A DNA stretch of 64,000 nt from positions 3,393,001-3,457,000 of the forward strand of contig NZ_CP028922.1 in NCBI RefSeq assembly GCF_003060825.1. Direction: 5' to 3'. A program made the position numbers and the translations under genes. Positions 59,702 through 64,000 of this stretch are shown in pieces. Numbering within the stretch: position 1 is the stretch's first letter; every line of letters starts with the position of its first letter. The stretch comes from Paenibacillus sp. CAA11 (GTDB lineage Bacteria; Bacillota; Bacilli; Paenibacillales; Paenibacillaceae). The notes beneath the pieces are model-generated. The model saw only the letters and a program-made list of their open reading frames with translations, ran no database searches and was not told the DNA's origin.

Positions 59702-61786
59702 TTATTCCAGCTCAAACCGCTTAACGAGCTCCTGCAGCTTGCGAGCCATATCGGACAGCCCCTGCGAAGCATGAGCAATCTCCTGGATTGATGCCAGCTG
59801 TTCCTCAACAGCCGCGGAAGTCGTCTGTGCGCTATCTGCAGATTGGTCGGACATCCGAGACAGCTCTACCACGGACGCTGAAGCTTCCTCAGTTCCTGCT
59901 GAAATTTGTTCGGATACCGCAGAAATGTCTTGAATCTGCTCGTTAATTGAATTCGTAGAATGCAGAATACTGGAGAAGACCGAAGCCGCTTCCCCACTGA
60001 TTCGCAATCCTTCACTCACCTGGTTCCGGACGTTCCCATTCATCATCGCATTGGTACTTTCGATCAGGGTATTCATCTTCTCAATTGTAGCTCCAATGCC
60101 GTCCGCCGTCTGTTTGGATTGTTCCGACAGCTTGCGGACTTCTCCGGCAACGACAGCGAATCCGCGCCCTTGCTCCCCGGCTCTTGCAGCTTCAATAGCG
60201 GCATTAAGAGCTAGCAAATTGGTCTGGCTTGCAATATCCGTGATAGCCTCATTCATCATTCTGGCCTCGCCGGACAACTGCGCCAGTTGTTCGACCATCT
60301 CTGTCGATTCGGCTACCGCATCCAGAATCCGGTTCATTTGACTGCTGACGTCCTTGATGCTCTGGCTGCCCTGTTCCACATGCTGCTCTGTCAGCTCAGC
60401 AGAGTTTACAATCGTATTGGCAGATTCCGCAATGGACTGTACTCCCTTGGCCATTTCTTCTACCGTTGCAGCGGTCTGCTTGGAAGCCTCCGCACCTGTC
60501 AGCGCGGCTTCTGCCGTCTCCTGTACCGTAGCGGACACATGCTCCAAGGACTCGGCCGTCTGTTCCGTGCTCTCTTTAATCGTGTCGGAGGAGAGAGCCA
60601 GCTTGGAAGAAGTATCGCTCAGTTCCGATACCATCGTTCGCAGTGAATCGGTCATGTCGTTGAAGCCTTCAGCGAGCACGGCGAACTCATTTTTGCCTTT
60701 GACATGGAGCCTTCTGGACAAGTTGCCTCTGCGAATATCATTCATCCCTTGTTGCAGCTTCTTCAATGGACGAGCAAAAGCAAGAATGACGAAGGTCATC
60801 AGAATGGCAGCCAAGACGATGGACGCAGCAATTACCCAGAGCGTGGTGTGCATGATCGGTTTGGCGGCGGTTCCGTAATCACTGGTAGACAAGGAGGCAA
60901 AAATCTTCCATCCTGTGGCAGGTTCTGTAACGCTATACCCGTCCAAAGTTAATCCTACGGCAGTCATGGACGATTTGGAAATATCCTTGTATTTCTCGTC
61001 TGGTGCAACGAAGGAAGGATCTACCTCACCGGTAGCTTCGTAAGGAGCACCCGTTGTTAATACTCCATTCTCAAACAACACCCCTGCTCCCGTAACCACC
61101 TTCTTCTTAGCATCCGTTACAAACAAGGCGCCCGTGTCACCGATTTTGACATTCTTTACAACATCCGTCAGTTTGTCTATGTTCAAGCTGAAATTCAGAA
61201 CGCCATTTCCATCCTTCAGCGTCTTCGACAGGTTGAACACTAGTGGACCGGCCAGAGAAGGTTCGCTCGTCTCCGCGATAGAAATCTTCCCTTGATTCGC
61301 TATGGCTCTGGTGTACCAGCCGGCCTTCAGCGGGTTGAAATCCGCCACCTTGGCTTTCGGAGATACCGTATATTTCCCGTCGCCGCTTGCTAAGATCACT
61401 TCGCTCAGCTCAGGGTGCATACGAGTAAACTCATCCAGCTGCTGCTGGAGATCACTGCTGCTTGCTCCGCCGGAGCTTAAGTTTGAGGCCAATACCTCCA
61501 AATTGCTCATTGCGTTAGTCATATGCATATTCACGACGCTGCGCACAAGAGCTGTATTAGATAGAATTCCATTCGTAATTTTGTGTTTAACCTCACCTTT
61601 AGCACTCTCGTAGGAAAAATAACCGATCAGTATGCTTGGAATCAGAAGTACAACCAGAAATGCTGCAATCAATAACGCTCGAAACTGTCTGGATGAATGT
61701 TTGCTTAACTCCCAAATCCTATGTACCCTTTCTTTCACACTGAGTTTTTGTTTAACTTCTGTTTTACTCTGTTTCTTCTGGTTCAT
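59702..61786 (-). CDS. Methyl-accepting chemotaxis protein
   Basis: A 694-residue chemoreceptor. A basic N-terminus is followed by helix 1 ([20 protein letters not shown], about residues 39-58). The external dCache-like sensor (about 60-310) contains [20 protein letters not shown] and [20 protein letters not shown]. Helix 2 is at about 320-342. A HAMP domain follows ([20 protein letters not shown]). The cytoplasmic signalling coiled-coil ends with the CheW/CheA-contact hairpin ([20 protein letters not shown]). The dCache sensor suggests an amino acid or similar small ligand. It is transcribed alone and followed by its own terminator. Confidence 0.93.
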   Translation of the reverse strand: MNQKKQSKTEVKQKLSVKERVHRIWELSKHSSRQFRALLIAAFLVVLLIPSILIGYFSYESAKGEVKHKITNGILSNTALVRSVVNMHMTNAMSNLEVLASNLSSGGASSSDLQQQLDEFTRMHPELSEVILASGDGKYTVSPKAKVADFNPLKAGWYTRAIANQGKISIAETSEPSLAGPLVFNLSKTLKDGNGVLNFSLNIDKLTDVVKNVKIGDTGALFVTDAKKKVVTGAGVLFENGVLTTGAPYEATGEVDPSFVAPDEKYKDISKSSMTAVGLTLDGYSVTEPATGWKIFASLSTSDYGTAAKPIMHTTLWVIAASIVLAAILMTFVILAFARPLKKLQQGMNDIRRGNLSRRLHVKGKNEFAVLAEGFNDMTDSLRTMVSELSDTSSKLALSSDTIKESTEQTAESLEHVSATVQETAEAALTGAEASKQTAATVEEMAKGVQSIAESANTIVNSAELTEQHVEQGSQSIKDVSSQMNRILDAVAESTEMVEQLAQLSGEARMMNEAITDIASQTNLLALNAAIEAARAGEQGRGFAVVAGEVRKLSEQSKQTADGIGATIEKMNTLIESTNAMMNGNVRNQVSEGLRISGEAASVFSSILHSTNSINEQIQDISAVSEQISAGTEEASASVVELSRMSDQSADSAQTTSAAVEEQLASIQEIAHASQGLSDMARKLQELVKRFELE

Positions 61787-62015
61787 ATCGTTTTTTATGC
61801 CCTCCCCAAATAGTCATTTTATGTATGCTGTGAAAGCCTAATGACTTATTTCGGCAAATTTCATCGTTTTTTTATAGTGCTATTTTTATTTACATGAAAT
61901 TCAGATCAATTTTCATATTCGTAGATGTGAAATGTAATTAGGGTTAATTTGGTTACACAAATAAGCATATAGCTGGTAAAGTGTTAGAATCTACCGTGAA
62001 AAATTATACGAAAGA

Positions 62016-62882
62016 GTGTGCAGCCAGATGGAATATGAGCTCATAACATTTAATCAAAATCTGCCGGTAAAAATTATTCTTCATCCCGTAGACGATACCC
62101 GGTTTATCCCGAGACATTGGCATGAAAGCATAGAGATTTCTTACGTACTTTCAGGAAGCATTGAATCCATCTATATCGAAGGGACAAATTATAGATCCGA
62201 ACAGGGTGATATCGTTGTGATTAATTCGAACGAGGTTCATTCCTTTTCTGTGAATCCGCAAGAAGAGGGCTCGGCGCTGACGGTCATCATTTCCTACGAG
62301 TTCTTAAAGTCCAACTTTCCGGATATGGACCGCTTCACGTTCCAGTGTATCTCAAGAGAGGTGACAGACCAGAACCAGCTCTTAAATATTCAACAACTAC
62401 GCGAAAATCTGGACACCCTCGTTACGACCTATCGGAATCGTGAGACAGACCCGCTTGCTCCGATCAAAATTAAAGGGCTAACCCATGAGCTGATTTATGT
62501 GCTGCTAAAGAATTTTGCCGTTGAGAAAAAAACTGCAGGGATCATTAAATCCCAGAAACATCTGATCCTGTTAACGGAAATCACGAACTTTATCAAGGAA
62601 CAGTACAACCAGCCACTGTCTATTGATTTCATTTCTACCCATTTTGGGTTCAGCTCTGAGTATCTGTGTCGGTTCTTCCGCAAGCATATCGGAATGACGA
62701 TTCTTCAGTACATCAACACGATCCGGCTGGAAAAAGCCTACCGTGATCTGGTGACAACAGACCATTCTATTACCCAAATTGCTTATGAGAACGGGTTCCC
62801 GAACTTAAAATCATTCAATCGAGTCTTTAAAGGCGTATACCTGGTCACGCCAGACCAATACCGCAAGTCAAAGCGACAATAG
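62016..62882 (+). CDS. AraC-family transcriptional regulator with cupin domain
   Basis: A 288-residue regulator. The N-terminal cupin has HWHESIEISYVLSGSIESIY and GDIVVINSNEVHSFSVNP. The C-terminal helix-turn-helix pair has LSIDFISTHFGFSSEYLCRF and ITQIAYENGFPNLKSFNRVF. The target is unknown. It could control the alpha/beta hydrolase gene that follows in the same orientation after 131 bp. Start: GTG at 62016 or ATG at 62028; neither has a strong ribosome site. Confidence 0.88.
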   Translation: MCSQMEYELITFNQNLPVKIILHPVDDTRFIPRHWHESIEISYVLSGSIESIYIEGTNYRSEQGDIVVINSNEVHSFSVNPQEEGSALTVIISYEFLKSNFPDMDRFTFQCISREVTDQNQLLNIQQLRENLDTLVTTYRNRETDPLAPIKIKGLTHELIYVLLKNFAVEKKTAGIIKSQKHLILLTEITNFIKEQYNQPLSIDFISTHFGFSSEYLCRFFRKHIGMTILQYINTIRLEKAYRDLVTTDHSITQIAYENGFPNLKSFNRVFKGVYLVTPDQYRKSKRQ

Positions 62883-63013
62883 ACCTAGAAAAATGTCGAA
62901 TGATCAAGAAACGCCTCTATTTTAGCTAAGAATGAACCATATCCTTAGTAGGATTTTTGCTACAATAGCAGGGAGAACTCATACATAAGACACATTTTTG
63001 GAGGGGAAGAACC

Positions 63014-63991
63014 TTGTACAAGAAACTATTGATTTCTATGACTGCAGTGCTGGCCTTCGCTGGATTTGCTAATCTGGGAAGCCCCAATCAGGGAGCTTTC
63101 TCACCTGCAGCTGCATCCGCAGCATCGGTTCAAGCAAGCACAAATTCATCGGCTTATGATGATATCAATGAGAAGGTAGACGGCTCCTTAGTCCTTGAAG
63201 GGGATATCGCATTTGCATATCCGGGTTCCAACGGGGTTACGCTGCGCGGATCCATTCGACTGCCTAATTCCTATGAGAAGGGGAAAAAGTATCCTGTAGC
63301 GATTCTGTCCCATGGTGTATTGGGAGATCGGAATCAGCAAGGAATGTTTACCCAGCTTACAGATGCTTTGCAAAAAAAAGGGATGGTCACCGTCCGCTTT
63401 GACTTCGACGGTTATGGCGAAAGTGACGGAGAACTTAAATATAATTCGATCAAATCCGAGAAAGAAGACCTCAGCGCGATCATTGACTACGTAAAAACGC
63501 TCGATTATGTGGATACCAACAGAATTAATCTGGTAGGCTACAGCATGGGCGGAGCGGCAACCAGCTTGGTAGCTGGAGAAAGAGCCAATGAAATCCATAG
63601 TGTGGCACTCTGGTCGGCAGCAGCAATCTTGGTTGATGACGCTGAGAGAGGCAGCCTGCTCGGGGCAACCGTTGATGTGAATAACCTTCCGGATGAAATT
63701 CCGATCTTCGGCGGAGCTTATACGTTCGGCAAGAAATGGTTTGAAGACGCCATTGGCTTGGATATTTACGGTATTGCGCAGAAATATGAAGGCGATGTGC
63801 TGATTGTCCATGGCGATAAAGACCAAGTTGTACCTATGAGCTATTCCAAGAAATATGACAAAGTCTACGGCAAAGGCGCTAAGCTTGTTGTTGTCAAAGG
63901 CGGCGAGCATGTCTACGCAGGTGACGCTTTGGATATGGCTGTAAAGCGGACTGTGAACTTCCTTTACAAAGAGAATAAAGTGAAGAAATAA
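63014..63991 (+). CDS. Secreted alpha/beta hydrolase
   Basis: A 325-residue exported esterase-like enzyme. The signal peptide runs to about residue 36 (KKLLISMTAVLAFAGFANLG, then AAASAAS). The hydrolase core has VAILSHGVLGDRNQQGMFTQ (oxyanion region), FDFDGYGESDGEL and nucleophile elbow GYSMGG (Ser). A likely acid Asp is in IVHGDKDQVVP and the catalytic His in GGEHVYAG. The architecture resembles cinnamoyl/feruloyl esterases (Est1E-like) that release phenolic acids from plant cell wall, though the substrate is inferred. The TTG start at 63014 has GGAGGGGAAGAACC before it. TGCTACAAT at about 62957 is a candidate extended -10. Confidence 0.88.
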   Translation: MYKKLLISMTAVLAFAGFANLGSPNQGAFSPAAASAASVQASTNSSAYDDINEKVDGSLVLEGDIAFAYPGSNGVTLRGSIRLPNSYEKGKKYPVAILSHGVLGDRNQQGMFTQLTDALQKKGMVTVRFDFDGYGESDGELKYNSIKSEKEDLSAIIDYVKTLDYVDTNRINLVGYSMGGAATSLVAGERANEIHSVALWSAAAILVDDAERGSLLGATVDVNNLPDEIPIFGGAYTFGKKWFEDAIGLDIYGIAQKYEGDVLIVHGDKDQVVPMSYSKKYDKVYGKGAKLVVVKGGEHVYAGDALDMAVKRTVNFLYKENKVKK

Positions 63992-64000
63992 GGTTAGGTA

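Noticed and set aside
59960..60952. Several long plus-strand ORFs across the chemoreceptor gene
   Set aside because: They are antisense shadows of the strongly coding minus-strand reading, without ribosome sites or family motifs.
63188..63910. 240-codon minus-strand ORF opposite the secreted hydrolase
   Set aside because: The plus-strand reading has a signal peptide, catalytic motifs and a ribosome site; the opposite frame has none.

Overview
The window looks like a chromosomal segment of a spore-forming Firmicute, most probably Paenibacillus or a close relative. The grounds are the sporulation sigma factor SigK, an S-layer-homology surface protein, repeated sugar ABC transporters controlled by YesM/YesN-type two-component pairs, many AraC regulators, strong AGGAGG ribosome binding sites, and TTG/GTG starts. 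Most genes lie on the minus strand. No rRNA, tRNA or CRISPR array was seen.

Layout. 1-8 kb: a sugar ABC permease pair (one cut by the window edge), its YesN/YesM regulators, and a GH36 alpha-galactosidase divergent from an AraC regulator. 8-13 kb: a complete peptide-antibiotic sensing and detoxification module in the yxdJK-yxdLM-yxeA order of Bacillus subtilis. 13-14.4 kb: a scar with MarR and SDR remnants, a MITE-like repeat, and a GreA/GreB-like gene preceded by a tiny overlapping ORF. 14.4-18.5 kb: a 1344-residue SLH protein with six Ig/cadherin-like repeats. 18.7-23.2 kb: small accessory enzymes (PhzF, DJ-1/PfpI, GNAT, YdbC-like, PNPOx-like) mixed with decayed genes. 23-29.8 kb: a GAF/PucR-type regulator divergent from an MFS / M20 amidohydrolase / L-serine dehydratase (sdaAB-sdaAA) operon. 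This looks like uptake, cleavage and deamination of a serine-containing conjugate. 29.8-34 kb: remnants (CMD, sigma factor, MFS), a methyltransferase, a zeta-like toxin with a short antitoxin, and intact sigK.

34.1-41.6 kb is the most notable block: a ribosomally made peptide (RiPP) cluster resembling the Clo7bot / CLI_3235 type. It has a 65-residue Cys-rich precursor, a radical SAM/SPASM maturase, a TIGR04066-like protein, an acyl-carrier-related protein without the usual serine, an exporter, an uncharacterised protein and a cytoplasmic S8 protease. A decayed IS630-family element with intact 18-bp ends lies just upstream. 42.7-47.6 kb: an AT-rich, Bacillus-like LanFEG-type ABC transporter divergent from its own two-component system. 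47.9-56.6 kb: a polysaccharide deacetylase, a wrecked GH51 arabinofuranosidase, and a sugar ABC transporter with YesM/YesN regulators. 56.7-59.5 kb: a metal-resistance regulon (CzcD-type exporter with a 1-nt frameshift, CzcO-like flavoprotein, ArsR/CadC-type repressor) in which two genes share an identical 8-8-8 operator. 59.7-64 kb: a chemoreceptor, an AraC regulator and a secreted alpha/beta hydrolase.

At least ten genes or fragments are broken by frameshift, nonsense codon or truncation. This is an accessory-rich, decaying region, with intact peptide-toxin production and defence systems embedded in it.
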